Positions 1-8,817 are shown, counted from the first letter of the stretch. The stretch is DNA of 35,515 nucleotides from Gemmatimonadota bacterium (GCA_028875345.1 JAPPEG010000037.1:1-35515); one strand, 5' to 3'. Translations and numbers: made by a program. Notes: generated by a model from the letters alone, not told the origin.

Positions 1-202
1 GTGGGCCGTTGTACCACCATTCGTAGCGTTCCTCGTCTGGGTTCCACAAGGGCGCACTGCGGCTCTGGATACCGCCGGTGATGAGGGGGCCGCACCTTTT
101 GGGCGGATGCAGGGTGCGGGTGGTGCCTTGTTCAGAGATTAAGGCGCGGCTGTCGAGGAAGAGCTGATGGTGCTTTTTTGGGTCGATGAGGTCGGTGGAC
201 AT
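1..202 (-). CDS. Glycosidase-like beta-propeller protein, N-terminal part only (cut by window edge)
   Basis: The reverse strand opens at an ATG at 202 and stays open to the first base of the window, giving about 67 residues beginning MSTDLIDPKKHHQLFLDSR. The run H-x-LFLDSR, then RTLHPPKRCGPLI, then APLWNPDEERYEWWY, is the usual opening of five-bladed beta-propeller glycosidase-like proteins (GH43/invertase type), where the aromatic-rich strand forms part of the sugar site. The start lies 9 bases after the stop of the oxidoreductase gene on the same strand, so the two are probably cotranscribed. The catalytic acids are outside the window, so substrate and activity cannot be stated. The family call rests on motif memory only. 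Confidence 0.6.
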   Translation of the reverse strand, partial: MSTDLIDPKKHHQLFLDSRALISEQGTTRTLHPPKRCGPLITGGIQSRSAPLWNPDEERYEWWYNGP

Positions 203-211
203 GGTTATCGC

Positions 212-1213
212 TCATAGCGCAAAGGGTGGAATGCGGAGGAACGCGCCCTCTTGCCGGGCGGATTCTTGGGCCAGCAGGCAGGCTTGGGCCGTGGCGAACA
301 CCGAGCGGGTGGGGATGAAGAGGTCGGTGCTGCGTTCAATGGCGTCGATTAGGTTGGCGACGAACGCGCCGCTTTGGTCTGCGGGCAAATCGGGTGAGTA
401 TGGCTCGCGCTCGTTGGTGGCGATGAGTAGGTGGTTGTCGGCGTAGGCGCGTAGGTGTGCCGAGCCGGCCGTGCCCATGATGATGAAGCGGGTGTCGCCA
501 AACGAGGGCGCGGCTTGGGGCGTGAGCCAGTCGGCGGTGAGAGTCGCCAACGCGCCGTCGGATAGCGCAAGGGAAGCCTGCACGTGGTCGTCTAAGCGCG
601 GCTCATCCGTGAACCGCTTGCAGGTGGTGAGGGCGTGGACGCCGACGCATTCGGCACCAGTGAGCCAGAGGATTTGATCGACGCCGTGACAAGCGAGGTC
701 GTGGAACGCGCCCGTGTACTGATTTGGGTCGAAATACCAGGCCGGGGCTGTGTCGCGGCGGATCTTGTGCGGGTGAGTGGAGATGAGACTGGCGATGTCC
801 CCGAGCGCGCCGTCGAGAATGGCTTGGCGCAGGGCGATAAACGGCGGATAGCTGCGCGAGGTGAACCACATGGATACGTGAATCGAGCTAGAGGCGACAG
901 CACGGCGCATGCGCTCCCAGTCGTCGAGCGAGTGGCACAAGGGCTTGTCGAGGAGCAGGTGAATGTTAGCGCGGGCGCAGGTTTCCACGAGCGCGGTTTT
1001 TTCGTGATGGATCAAGCCTTCGAGGATCAGCTCGGGCTGGGCGCGGTCGATCATGTCCTCCAAGGTGGCAAAGCGAGGGATGGATGAATAGCGTTCGCAG
1101 AGCGCGTCGTCGTCTTCAACCAAGCCGACGATTTGGCCGTTTGACGCCTGCAAGGCGGATTGGATCATGCCGCCGATGTGGCCGTAGTGGACGCCCATGA
1201 TGCCGATGCGCAT
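212..1213 (-). CDS. Gfo/Idh/MocA family oxidoreductase
   Basis: This 333-residue protein is of normal length for NAD(P)-dependent sugar and cyclitol dehydrogenases of this family. It opens with a Rossmann beta strand and glycine turn (MRIGIMGVHYGHIGGM). The usual EKP motif near residue 100 appears as DKP (HLLLDKPLCHSL), a mild departure that can still supply the lysine. The C-terminal half has the family's alpha/beta domain (GAFHDLACHGVDQILWLTG carries the usual catalytic-region His). The open frame runs further upstream, but this ATG has a GGAG box about 8 bases ahead and begins exactly at the nucleotide-binding strand. It is divergent from the amidohydrolase gene at 1316 and leads the glycosidase-like gene at 202. 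A cytosolic sugar-oxidation role is inferred; the substrate is unknown. Confidence 0.88.
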   Translation of the reverse strand: MRIGIMGVHYGHIGGMIQSALQASNGQIVGLVEDDDALCERYSSIPRFATLEDMIDRAQPELILEGLIHHEKTALVETCARANIHLLLDKPLCHSLDDWERMRRAVASSSIHVSMWFTSRSYPPFIALRQAILDGALGDIASLISTHPHKIRRDTAPAWYFDPNQYTGAFHDLACHGVDQILWLTGAECVGVHALTTCKRFTDEPRLDDHVQASLALSDGALATLTADWLTPQAAPSFGDTRFIIMGTAGSAHLRAYADNHLLIATNEREPYSPDLPADQSGAFVANLIDAIERSTDLFIPTRSVFATAQACLLAQESARQEGAFLRIPPFAL

Positions 1214-1315
1214 GATGAATTCTCCGGTGAAGTGTGCGCGGGAAAATAAGACGCGGCGGGTTAATGCGCTATGGCTATTGTAGCGTATATTCAGGCACGA
1301 GAAAGGATCCGAACC

Positions 1316-2836
1316 ATGTCTGATTGGCTTACCACAAGACAGTTGCAGCACTTGCAGCGCGGCTACCGCAAACGGGTCGAGACGCCCATCCCGACCCAAG
1401 TCGTATCCAGCGGCGAGTGCTTCCCGCCGCCGCAGTCCCGCCGCCAAGCCCAAGCCGAGGCACTGATGCGCGAAAAGACTGATTTCTACGCGGGTCGCCA
1501 GGGGATGTCCCACCAGCGCTATCTCCGCTCGCCCAGCGGGATGGCCGCGGCGTTTATGGCGATGAACCAAGTCTATGGCGATGTCTATAGCGTCGATCCG
1601 GCCGAGGCCGAAGACCCCGAGGCTGCCGCAGACCAGCGCAGCCAGACCCGCGACCAGTTTATCTTCGACGTCCACACCCACCACGTGCGCGAGGACTACA
1701 CTTGGGAAGGCCAGCTCTGGCTGCGCGATGTGGCGCGGGGCAACAACCAAGCCCGCACTCCTTGGAATCCAGAGCTGGTCGAGCAGGAGTTAGACCTGAA
1801 GTACTACAAGTTCGACTACTACGTCAAAGACATGTTTTTCGACAGCGACACCACGCTCGCGCTGTTGAGCACCTCGCCCTCGGTCGATCCCGAAAAAACG
1901 CTGTTGTCCGACCGGCAGATGGTCGCCACGCGGGACCAAGTCAATGAGATCGCCGGCACGCGGCGGATGTTCGCCCACGGGGTCATCTGGCCGAGCGCGC
2001 CGGAATACTTGGAACTGATGGAACCAGCGGCGAGGGAATTGAAGGTGGACTCTTGGAAGGGTTACACTATCGGCGACGTGCTGGGTTTTCACCCCACCTT
2101 TGACCGGCCTTGGCGTCTAGATGACGAAGAATTAACGTGGCCTACCTATGAAAAGGCCCGCCAGCTCGGCGTGCCCAACATCTGCATCCACAAGGGCGTT
2201 TTGCCGGTTGACTACGAGAGCATCCCCAACTGGCAATACGCCAGTGTCGAGGATGTGGGTGGCGCGGCGGCAGCGTGGCCCGACCTGAATTTTCACATCT
2301 ATCACGCGGGCTTGAAGATGTGGCGGGACGCCGAATCGGTGAGCGAGGAATTTGAGCGCACCGGGCGGCTGGCTTGGATCGACGAGCTGGCTGCCATCCC
2401 CGCTGAATACGGGGTGTCGAATGTGTACGCGGATATTGGTTTGTCGTTTGGGGCGCTGGCGATTACGCATCCGCGCCTGGCTGCGGCTATGGTGGCCAAG
2501 TTGATCAAGGGCCTTGGCGTTGATCACGTGTTGTGGGGGACGGATTCGATTTGGTTTGGCTCACCGCAATGGCAGATTGAGGCCTTTCGCCGGATTGAGC
2601 TGCCGCCCGATTTGCAGGACAAGCTCGATCTAGCGCCGCTCGGCCCGGCCGACGGCCCAGTGAAAAACGCAATCTTCGGCATCAACGCCGCTGGGCAATA
2701 TGGCCTCGCGCTAGACGAGCAGGGGCGACCCGTGACCGACTACGCTGGCGATGCGCTGTCGCAGCTCAAGGCTGCATACTTGGCGGCGGGCAATGAGCGC
2801 GACAATCTGTTTTGGGGGTGGATTCACAAGGAATAG
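1316..2836 (+). CDS. Amidohydrolase-2 family metal-dependent hydrolase
   Basis: This 506-residue protein resembles the amidohydrolase_2 (TIM-barrel) family, whose members hydrolyse or decarboxylate small carboxylic compounds. Residues H120-T-H122 (FDVHTHHV) form the first-strand metal site, H327/H330 (HIYHAG) lie on a middle strand, and D410 (WGTDSIW) is the likely terminal metal ligand and base. About 115 N-terminal residues precede the barrel, longer than in minimal members. An in-frame ATG exists at 1271, but the ATG at 1316 has AAAGGA 8 bases upstream and is preferred. The gene is divergent from the oxidoreductase at 1213 and is followed by a hairpin with a T run. Substrate unknown. Confidence 0.85.
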   Translation: MSDWLTTRQLQHLQRGYRKRVETPIPTQVVSSGECFPPPQSRRQAQAEALMREKTDFYAGRQGMSHQRYLRSPSGMAAAFMAMNQVYGDVYSVDPAEAEDPEAAADQRSQTRDQFIFDVHTHHVREDYTWEGQLWLRDVARGNNQARTPWNPELVEQELDLKYYKFDYYVKDMFFDSDTTLALLSTSPSVDPEKTLLSDRQMVATRDQVNEIAGTRRMFAHGVIWPSAPEYLELMEPAARELKVDSWKGYTIGDVLGFHPTFDRPWRLDDEELTWPTYEKARQLGVPNICIHKGVLPVDYESIPNWQYASVEDVGGAAAAWPDLNFHIYHAGLKMWRDAESVSEEFERTGRLAWIDELAAIPAEYGVSNVYADIGLSFGALAITHPRLAAAMVAKLIKGLGVDHVLWGTDSIWFGSPQWQIEAFRRIELPPDLQDKLDLAPLGPADGPVKNAIFGINAAGQYGLALDEQGRPVTDYAGDALSQLKAAYLAAGNERDNLFWGWIHKE

Positions 2837-2852
2837 TGTGCGATAACACACT

Positions 2853-2888
2853 GCGCGCTTTGCCCTTATTGGGGGTGGGCGCGTTTTT
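2853..2888 (+). terminator. Rho-independent terminator after the amidohydrolase
   Basis: CGCGC at 2854-2858 can pair with GCGCG at 2879-2883, with an inner CCC/GGG pairing, followed by TTTTT at 2884-2888. It lies 17 bases after the amidohydrolase stop, ahead of the dehydrogenase gene at 2926. The stem is interrupted by internal bulges, so the strength is uncertain. Confidence 0.5.
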
Positions 2889-2925
2889 ATACACAAACTT
2901 TTACTCCACTTGAAAAAGGTTGCCA

Positions 2926-5316
2926 ATGATGCGTTTGCTCATCGCCTTTTGCTTTCTCGTCAGCAGCGTCTATGCCCAAGCACCCGGCGAGGTCTATCTG
3001 ACTCCCAAAATCGACCTCCACCTCCAGTCGGTCGCCGTTGCAGGGCTGGAGAATCGGACCTTGAACGTCCCTCCCGGTTTTGTCGTCGAGCTGTTCGCCG
3101 AGGATATAGGCAAAGGACGGCTGATGGCGTGGAGCCCGGACAGCGTGTTGCACGTGGCCGTCATGGGCACCCGAGGCAACAGCGAGTGGCGCGCCGATCC
3201 CAACCGCACCGGGCGCGTTGTGGCGCTGCCCGACCGCGACCGCGATGGCCGCGCCGACGAGGTGCGGACGGTGGCCGACGATCTGCTGTGGCCCAATAGC
3301 GTGGCCTTTTATCAGGGGGCTATGTACGTGGCCGATACCGATGAGGTCGTGCGCTTCAGGGACGGCGATGGCGACGGCTTCTACGAAGAGCGCGAGGTCT
3401 TCATCCCCGATTTGGCGACGTGGATCCCCGGTTTAGGCGGCGCTGAGCACGTTACGCATACCATCGTCTTTGATGAGGCCAACGAGCGGATATACGTGCA
3501 TCAGGGATCCTCCTGCGATCTGTGCCGCGAGCGCGACCCCGAGCGCGCTACGGTGCTGGCCTTTAACCGCGACGGCACTGGGCGGCGGATTTTCGCCAGC
3601 GGTTTGCGCAATTCCATAGGCTTGGCGCTGCACCCGCTCACCGGCGAGTTATGGGCGACCAACAACGGCCACGACCGCGACCGCTTTCCCAACGGGCGGG
3701 ACTTGCCCCCTGAGACCATTGTCATCGTGCGCGAGGATGGGTTCTACGGCTGGCCGCTGGCGTATGGCTACCAGACGTGGGTTGACTTTGAGGTTGACGA
3801 ATACTTCCGCTCGATTGCGCCCTTTACGCACCAGGACACGCTCGACGTGGAGCGGATGGAGCAGCCGGTTGCCACGATCGCGGCCCACACAGCGCCGATG
3901 GCGATTCACTTTTACACCGGCGACCAATTTCCCTCTGAATACCATTACCAAGCCTTCGTCGCGCTTCGCGCCGGCGTGCGGGGCAACGACCCAGGCTATA
4001 AGGTGATGGCGGTGTTTAGCGATCCGGACGGGCAAAATGCCCAAGTAGCCGATTTCCTCACCGGCTTCCGTCCCAATCCGGGTAGCAACCGGGTATGGGG
4101 CAAGCCCGTGGGCCTAGAAAGCGACGCCCAGGGGGTGCTCTACGTCTCCAGCGATCACACGACTCAGGCGGTTTTTCGGGTGCGGGTTGGGCCGCTGATG
4201 GGGCAGTGGGAAGTTGGGCCGCCGGATACGGTTTTGGCCGGTCAGCCGCTCGATTTATCCGCGGCGATTGCGCTGACGCGCTTTGACCGGGAAGCTGCCG
4301 AGCCGGTAGTGAGCGCCGATCTGAGTGCCTTGGGCGGCAGCACCGAAACGCCGCTCACTGCCTTGGGCGACGGGCGTTACCGACTGGAGGCCGCATTGGC
4401 GGGCGCGGAGACCAACGGTCGCAAGCAGATCGCGGTGAGCGTGGCACAAAATACGGCGGAAGGTCCGTTTGAAATCGCGCTCTCGCGCACGCTAGTGGTG
4501 CTGCCAGCCGAGGACTTGGCGATCATTGATGACGAACTGGCTCCGGGCTGGGTCGCCAATGCTGGTTTGGGATTGGACAGCTTTGACTTTGACGGGAGCG
4601 GCCCGGTTTTTACTGGCACCGCGGCCGGTGTGCTGACGGCTGACCCCCTGACGCGGCTGTTGCCTTGGCAGTTGGACATGGAGCCGCCAGCACCTATCGA
4701 GACAGTGGGCTACCGGGCACTGCGGCTGGCGATCCATCCCGGCGATGTGGTGCCAGACGAAGATGATGTGGTCGAGGTGGTGTTGGAAAGCGGTGGCTTC
4801 CAGCGGGTCGTGCTTTTGGGCGAAGGAGCAGGGGATTATGGACTGGATTTGGGGCGCAAGGAATGGCAGGAGATAGAAGTTCCCCTGAGCGCGTTCGGCA
4901 ATCTTGACCAGCCGATAGGGACCGTGCGTTTTGCTGCCAATTTAGAGGGGCGCTTTTACATCGACGATCTGCGGCTGGTGCGCACGGAGTTTACCGTTCC
5001 CACCGTCGTCCACGAGGCACGCGAAGACGCGACTCCGCAGCACTTCGGCTTGGAGCAGAATTTCCCCAATCCGTTCAACGGCCAGACCGCGATCCGCTAT
5101 ACTCTTGACCGCGCCCAAGAGGTCGAGCTGAAAGTCTATACTCTCACAGGGCAGCACGTGGCGACTCTGATCAGTGGCCATCGGTCGGCTGGTCGGCACG
5201 TACTGCATTGGGATGGCCGCGACAGGCAGGGACGGCCGCTGGCTTCGGGGTTGTATTTGTACCAGCTACGGGCTGGAGGCGAAAGGCAGACGCGCAAGTT
5301 GCTGCTGGTGCGCTAG
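2926..5316 (+). CDS. Secreted PQQ-type sugar/sorbosone dehydrogenase-like beta-propeller with C-terminal FlgD/type IX sorting-like domain
   Basis: This 796-residue protein starts with a signal peptide (MMRLLIAFCFLVSSVYAQA). A glucose/sorbosone-dehydrogenase-like beta-propeller fills roughly residues 40-425, marked by NRDGTGRRIFASGLRNSIG, GFYGWPLAYG and APMAIHFYTGDQFP. A middle beta-sandwich region follows, and the last 80 residues form a FlgD-like/type IX-style sorting domain (FGLEQNFPNPFNGQTAIRY ... RKLLLVR). Such domains mark secreted or surface proteins in FCB bacteria. ATG 2926 has AAAAAGG six bases upstream; ATG 2929 is equally possible, and a TTG at 2920 is less likely. Predicted location is periplasm or cell surface. 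Whether PQQ is bound and which sugar is oxidised cannot be read from the sequence. Confidence 0.82.
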   Translation: MMRLLIAFCFLVSSVYAQAPGEVYLTPKIDLHLQSVAVAGLENRTLNVPPGFVVELFAEDIGKGRLMAWSPDSVLHVAVMGTRGNSEWRADPNRTGRVVALPDRDRDGRADEVRTVADDLLWPNSVAFYQGAMYVADTDEVVRFRDGDGDGFYEEREVFIPDLATWIPGLGGAEHVTHTIVFDEANERIYVHQGSSCDLCRERDPERATVLAFNRDGTGRRIFASGLRNSIGLALHPLTGELWATNNGHDRDRFPNGRDLPPETIVIVREDGFYGWPLAYGYQTWVDFEVDEYFRSIAPFTHQDTLDVERMEQPVATIAAHTAPMAIHFYTGDQFPSEYHYQAFVALRAGVRGNDPGYKVMAVFSDPDGQNAQVADFLTGFRPNPGSNRVWGKPVGLESDAQGVLYVSSDHTTQAVFRVRVGPLMGQWEVGPPDTVLAGQPLDLSAAIALTRFDREAAEPVVSADLSALGGSTETPLTALGDGRYRLEAALAGAETNGRKQIAVSVAQNTAEGPFEIALSRTLVVLPAEDLAIIDDELAPGWVANAGLGLDSFDFDGSGPVFTGTAAGVLTADPLTRLLPWQLDMEPPAPIETVGYRALRLAIHPGDVVPDEDDVVEVVLESGGFQRVVLLGEGAGDYGLDLGRKEWQEIEVPLSAFGNLDQPIGTVRFAANLEGRFYIDDLRLVRTEFTVPTVVHEAREDATPQHFGLEQNFPNPFNGQTAIRYTLDRAQEVELKVYTLTGQHVATLISGHRSAGRHVLHWDGRDRQGRPLASGLYLYQLRAGGERQTRKLLLVR

Positions 5317-5344
5317 GGTGGGGCAATCCTATAGATCTTTTGAG

Positions 5345-5584
5345 GTGAATCCAAGGGTATTAGAATCCACGGCAATAGAAGGGCACAAATTGAAGCTGAT
5401 TTTCAATAATGGAGAGCGGGGGTTCTACGACTGTTCTTCATTATCGAATGTCGGTGTGTTTCAAGAATTGCAGGATAAAAGTTACTTTAAAAAAGTAAAA
5501 GCCGTGGATGGAACTGTTGTTTGGCCTCATGGACAAGATATATGTCCTGACACGTTGTATTTGGATTCTATAAAAGAGGATTAG
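5345..5584 (+). CDS. DUF2442 domain protein
   Basis: This product of about 79 residues has the DUF2442 pattern: LKLIFNNGERGFYDCS, then VFQELQDKSYFKKVKAVDGTVVWP, then GQDICPDTLYLDS. DUF2442 proteins are small, of unknown biochemical role, and often sit in small operons with another short protein; some are suspected to belong to toxin-antitoxin-like pairs. The start is uncertain. GTG at 5345 begins exactly where family members usually begin, but GTG at 5318, two bases after the previous stop, is also in frame. Four bases separate it from the next gene, so the three genes 5345-6196 form one operon. Base composition looks more AT-rich than the preceding gene, consistent with mobility. Confidence 0.75.
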   Translation: MNPRVLESTAIEGHKLKLIFNNGERGFYDCSSLSNVGVFQELQDKSYFKKVKAVDGTVVWPHGQDICPDTLYLDSIKED

Positions 5585-5588
5585 ACGG

Positions 5589-5816
5589 ATGGACGATATT
5601 CTAACCATCGCCCAAATCGAAGCGCAGTTTGCCTCAGAATGGGTGCTCGTCGAAGCCCCACAGACTAACGACGCCTTGGAAGTGCAAAGCGGCAAGGTCC
5701 GCTGGCACAGTAAAGATAGGGAAGAAGTCTATCGCCAAGCCGTGGCATTGCGCTTTAAACGGTTCGCCATCTTGTACACAGGAAAGATGCCCGAGGACAC
5801 GGCGATCGTCCTATGA
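5589..5816 (+). CDS. Small hypothetical protein upstream of retropepsin-like gene
   Basis: This 75-residue, soluble, mixed-charge protein (MDDILTIAQIEAQFASEWVL...) has no membrane segment or catalytic motif that I recognise. Its stop overlaps the next start as ATGA (5813-5816), so it is translationally coupled to the retropepsin-like gene. Small proteins of this kind are often found paired with bacterial aspartyl-protease-like ORFs. The first helix (IAQIEAQF) and a later strand (RFAILYTGKM) suggest a small alpha/beta fold. Function is not assignable. Confidence 0.72.
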   Translation: MDDILTIAQIEAQFASEWVLVEAPQTNDALEVQSGKVRWHSKDREEVYRQAVALRFKRFAILYTGKMPEDTAIVL

Positions 5817-6196
5817 GCTTCCCCTTTGATCCACAACAGGGGTTCATCATTGTGCCGACAGAGTTATGGGGACCGAGCGGCAGTGCTATTCTCCGTCTGG
5901 CACTCGACACCGGAGCGACGGGTACGATGGTGAACACAGGAATGCTGGTTGCCCTCGGTTACGATCCGGCATTGATACCTGATCGCGTTCAAATAACTAC
6001 AGGTAGTGGAGTCGAATTTGTGCCCCGCGTCTTACTCGACAGAATCATGGCTTTGGGGCAGGAATCTACCGAGTTTCCAGTACTAAGTCACACCTTGCCA
6101 CCGAGCGCCGGCATTGATGGTCTTCTCGGACTTGACTTCTTTCGTGGACGGAACTTGACCATTGATTTTCGTGCAGGACAAGTGGCACTAGCTTAA
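5813..6196 (+). CDS. Retropepsin-like aspartic protease domain protein
   Basis: This 127-residue protein has the single-domain aspartyl protease signature. The catalytic loop is D32-T-G-A (LRLALDTGATGTMV) and the hydrophobic flap/psi-loop half is GIDGLLGLDFF near residue 104. Like retroviral proteases it carries one catalytic Asp and would act as a dimer. The length is typical of bacterial pepsin/retropepsin-like small proteins. It overlaps the previous ORF by four bases and ends 23 bases from the convergent sulfatase gene. No signal peptide is seen, so a cytosolic role is likely; the substrate is unknown. Confidence 0.8.
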   Translation: MSFPFDPQQGFIIVPTELWGPSGSAILRLALDTGATGTMVNTGMLVALGYDPALIPDRVQITTGSGVEFVPRVLLDRIMALGQESTEFPVLSHTLPPSAGIDGLLGLDFFRGRNLTIDFRAGQVALA

Positions 6197-6219
6197 CTCG
6201 GTACCGGAGTAAACACTCC

Positions 6220-7983
6220 CTAGGCCGACAATTTCCGCACGTACACGTAATAAGGTGCGATAGTCCGCTCAATGCGGTCGTAGAACGAAGCATAGAGTCG
6301 GTCGGGGCCAGCGGCGAGGTCGATCTCAAAGCAGGCGCTCGTCGCGGCAGGATCGACTTCCTGCTGGAGATTTTGGCCGCCGATTGTTAGCTGTGCCCAG
6401 CCGAGGGCAAGGGCGACTCCGCCCTCGTAGGCCGGAGCTTCTTTTGGCTGGATACCGGCGCGGTACCAGCCGCTGTCGTCGCCCTCAATCCCCGCAGTAA
6501 GCGCATAGCCGGTTTCCTCGGGCCAGCGCCGCAGCTCAATCTGGTAGCGGCCCGCCTCTTTGACATCAACGGCCCAAAAACCACTCGTGATCTGCCCGGT
6601 GCGGACCTGACGGTGATTCCAGACGGCGCTGCACGCCTCATTGCGGATGTCGTGGGTGGTGAGTTTGACGGGTTGGTCGTCTCCGCCGAGGGCCATCGGC
6701 TCGTCGCGGTCGAATTGTTCGGATATGAGTTCCCACCAAGCATCGTACGCAGCGCGCAGGTCGGCGACGACGTCGGGATGCGCGTCGGCGATGTCCCGAC
6801 GCTGGCCGGGGTCCGCGCCGAGGTCGTAGAGCGCGCGGCCGTCGATGAGCCGCCACTTGCCTTTCATCACCGCGCTCTTGCGCCATTTGACCGGATGGGC
6901 CACGCGCTGGGTGTCGCAGACGTTGATGCGGTCGGCCAAAGCTGAATCGTCCGCGCCGCGCAGCAGCGGCACTAGGCTCTGGCCGTGGAAGGTGCGGCCG
7001 GTTGGGACTTCCACACCACATAAGTCGAGCAAGGTCGGCATGAAATCCACGTAGCTGGTCAGCGCGTCGATGTCGCGGCCGCCGGCGATGTGTCCGTTGG
7101 GATAGCGGATGAGGAAGGGCACGCGATGACCGCCTTCGTACTGGGAGCCTTTTTTGCCGCGCATTCCAGCGTTGTAACTGCCCGGTCCTTCTTGGGGAAA
7201 CTGGTCGGCATCTAGCTCGACGCCCGTGGCTGTGCCGTTGTCGGTCATAAAGATGAGGATGGTATTGTCGGAGATGCCCAACTCGTCGAGCGTGGCCTGC
7301 AAGCGGCCGAAGTTTTCGTCGATGTTGGTGATCATGCCGTAGAAGCGGGCGCGCTCTTCGTGTGGGGTGGCGTCGCGGTATTGTTCGACGTAGTGCGGCT
7401 CGACGTTGAGCGGTCCGTGCGGCGCATTGGTGGCGATGTAACAGAAGAAGGGTCGGTCGGCGTTTTCTGAGATAAAGCGCTGGCCCTCGCGGAAAAACAC
7501 GTCCGTGCAGTAGCCCTCGTACGGGGTGGGGACGCCGTTTTTGAAATAGGTGTCGTCAAAGTAGTCGTTGCCCCAAGGGTCGCCCGTGTTGCCGATGCCG
7601 CCGCCGGCGTGGTAGATGGATTCGGCAAAGCCGCGCTCGTGTGGGCGGTAGGGGGGGCTGTCGCCGAGGTGCCACTTGCCGAAGTGACCAGTGCGATAGC
7701 CCGCGCCGGTGAGTGCGTCCGCGAGGGTCCACTCGTCGGCGCGCAACAGCGAGCGGCCACCGATGGTGTGCCAGACGCCAGCGCTGTTGCAGTAGTGGCC
7801 GGTGAGAAGGCCGGCTCGGGTGGGGGCACAGGTGGAGCCGACGTGGTAGTCGGTGAAGCGCACGGCGTCTTGGTGAAAGCCGTCGAGGCAAGGCGTGCGG
7901 ATCGCGCTATTGCCGTGACAGCCCAAGTCGCCGTAGCCTTGGTCGTCGGTGAGGACGAAGACGATGTTGGGGCGCGGGTCCAT
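6220..7983 (-). CDS. Arylsulfatase-type sulfatase with C-terminal beta-sandwich extension
   Basis: This 587-residue protein is a type I sulfatase that hydrolyses sulfate esters. D13-D14 of VLTDDQGYGD bind calcium, and C52 in C-A-P-T-R is the cysteine converted to formylglycine. The motifs GHFGKWHLG and FMTDNGT complete the active site. After about residue 440 comes an extension of roughly 145 residues (from KLTTHDIRNEACSAVW) that looks like a beta-sandwich, perhaps sugar-binding. No signal peptide is seen, so it is either cytosolic or the start is not complete. The start lies three bases after the RraA-like gene, and its AGGAG box is inside that gene, so the two are an operon. The pairing suggests breakdown of a sulfated substrate. 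Confidence 0.92.
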   Translation of the reverse strand: MDPRPNIVFVLTDDQGYGDLGCHGNSAIRTPCLDGFHQDAVRFTDYHVGSTCAPTRAGLLTGHYCNSAGVWHTIGGRSLLRADEWTLADALTGAGYRTGHFGKWHLGDSPPYRPHERGFAESIYHAGGGIGNTGDPWGNDYFDDTYFKNGVPTPYEGYCTDVFFREGQRFISENADRPFFCYIATNAPHGPLNVEPHYVEQYRDATPHEERARFYGMITNIDENFGRLQATLDELGISDNTILIFMTDNGTATGVELDADQFPQEGPGSYNAGMRGKKGSQYEGGHRVPFLIRYPNGHIAGGRDIDALTSYVDFMPTLLDLCGVEVPTGRTFHGQSLVPLLRGADDSALADRINVCDTQRVAHPVKWRKSAVMKGKWRLIDGRALYDLGADPGQRRDIADAHPDVVADLRAAYDAWWELISEQFDRDEPMALGGDDQPVKLTTHDIRNEACSAVWNHRQVRTGQITSGFWAVDVKEAGRYQIELRRWPEETGYALTAGIEGDDSGWYRAGIQPKEAPAYEGGVALALGWAQLTIGGQNLQQEVDPAATSACFEIDLAAGPDRLYASFYDRIERTIAPYYVYVRKLSA

Positions 7984-7986
7984 GGG

Positions 7987-8727
7987 CTATTGCTCCTGCT
8001 CAGCGCGCCAAGCTTCGTATTCGGCGCGAGCTTCTTCGCTGAGCGGGTAGTACTTGCGCAGGTGGCCGCCCTCGGCCAGCTTCATGCGGCTGAAGTCCTC
8101 CCACTCGGCGTGCGCTTGGGCCTTTTCGGTTAGTTCGGGAGCGAGTTGGGCCGGGACAACGGTGGCACCGTCGTCGTCGGCGACGATGATATCGCCGGGC
8201 ATGACGAGGGTGTCGCCGCAGGCGATGGGCACGTTGACCGCGAAGGGGAAGATGTTGGTTTGGGTGTGGAAGTTGGGGGTTGTGCCGCGCAGCCACAGGC
8301 CGATGTCGAGGTCTTTGAGCACCTGGGGAAAGTCGCGGATGCAGCCGTCGATGACCGCGCCAATGCCGCCGCGCCCCATGAAGAAGGTGAGCATCATCTC
8401 GCCGAAGACTCCGCTGTGCATGTCACCGCGCGCATCGACGACGATGATGTCGCCGGGTTGGGTGTGGTACAGGGCGTGGCGGTGGAGCTGTTTTTCCGGG
8501 TCGGCGTATTCATCGACCGAGTATTGGTCTTCGCGTTTGGGCATGAACTGCAAGGTCAGGGCTGGGCCGACGACGTGTTTGCCCGGGATGAGGGCAACTG
8601 GGCCTTGGATGTGGGGATCGCGGATGCCCAAGCGAGCCAGTTCGCCAGCTGCGGTCGCGCTGGAAATAGGGGCGAGGGCGTCGAGGAGGTCTTTGGAGGG
8701 GCGTTGAATGTCGTTAGTTTCGACCAT
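7987..8727 (-). CDS. RraA-like / HMG-type oxoacid aldolase family protein
   Basis: This 246-residue protein belongs to the RraA/4-hydroxy-4-methyl-2-oxoglutarate aldolase fold. It shows GGIGAVIDGCIRDFP (metal- and pyruvate-binding Asp and Arg) and GDIIVADDDGATVVP, both hallmark segments. Family members with catalytic activity perform retro-aldol cleavage of oxo-acids to pyruvate, or act as oxaloacetate decarboxylases; true RraA binds RNase E. The metabolic neighbours favour the enzyme role. ATG 8727 has an AGGAG box 6 bases upstream and is chosen over the longer frame from 8766. It leads the sulfatase gene and is divergent from the dehydratase at 8818, suggesting one shared catabolic pathway. 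Confidence 0.88.
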   Translation of the reverse strand: MVETNDIQRPSKDLLDALAPISSATAAGELARLGIRDPHIQGPVALIPGKHVVGPALTLQFMPKREDQYSVDEYADPEKQLHRHALYHTQPGDIIVVDARGDMHSGVFGEMMLTFFMGRGGIGAVIDGCIRDFPQVLKDLDIGLWLRGTTPNFHTQTNIFPFAVNVPIACGDTLVMPGDIIVADDDGATVVPAQLAPELTEKAQAHAEWEDFSRMKLAEGGHLRKYYPLSEEARAEYEAWRAEQEQ

Positions 8728-8766
8728 GATATCTCCTGTTTGGTCAATGGGGTTGATGGGGCACAA

Positions 8767-8794
8767 ATTTTATACTCTTTGGCGTTAGAGGCAA
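8767..8794 (-). promoter_or_regulatory. Candidate promoter of the RraA-sulfatase operon
   Basis: On the minus strand TTGCCT (8789-8794) and TAAAAT (8767-8772) are 16 bases apart, upstream of the RraA-like start at 8727. A TATACT at 8771-8776 on the plus strand could be the -10 box of the divergent dehydratase gene, but no good -35 box is seen for it. Confidence 0.35.
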
Positions 8795-8817
8795 ATCTTA
8801 AAACTAGGAGGAAGCAC

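Noticed and set aside
635-1087. Plus-strand 150-codon frame inside the first oxidoreductase
   Set aside because: It is antisense to a gene with clear family motifs and has no motif of its own.
6206-6219. GGAGT/ACTCC hairpin between the convergent retropepsin and sulfatase genes
   Set aside because: Only 5 base pairs and no T run on either strand; too weak to call a terminator.
8146-8817. Long upstream extension of the dehydratase frame
   Set aside because: It is antisense to the well-supported RraA-like gene, and the ATG at 8818 has a strong AGGAGG box.
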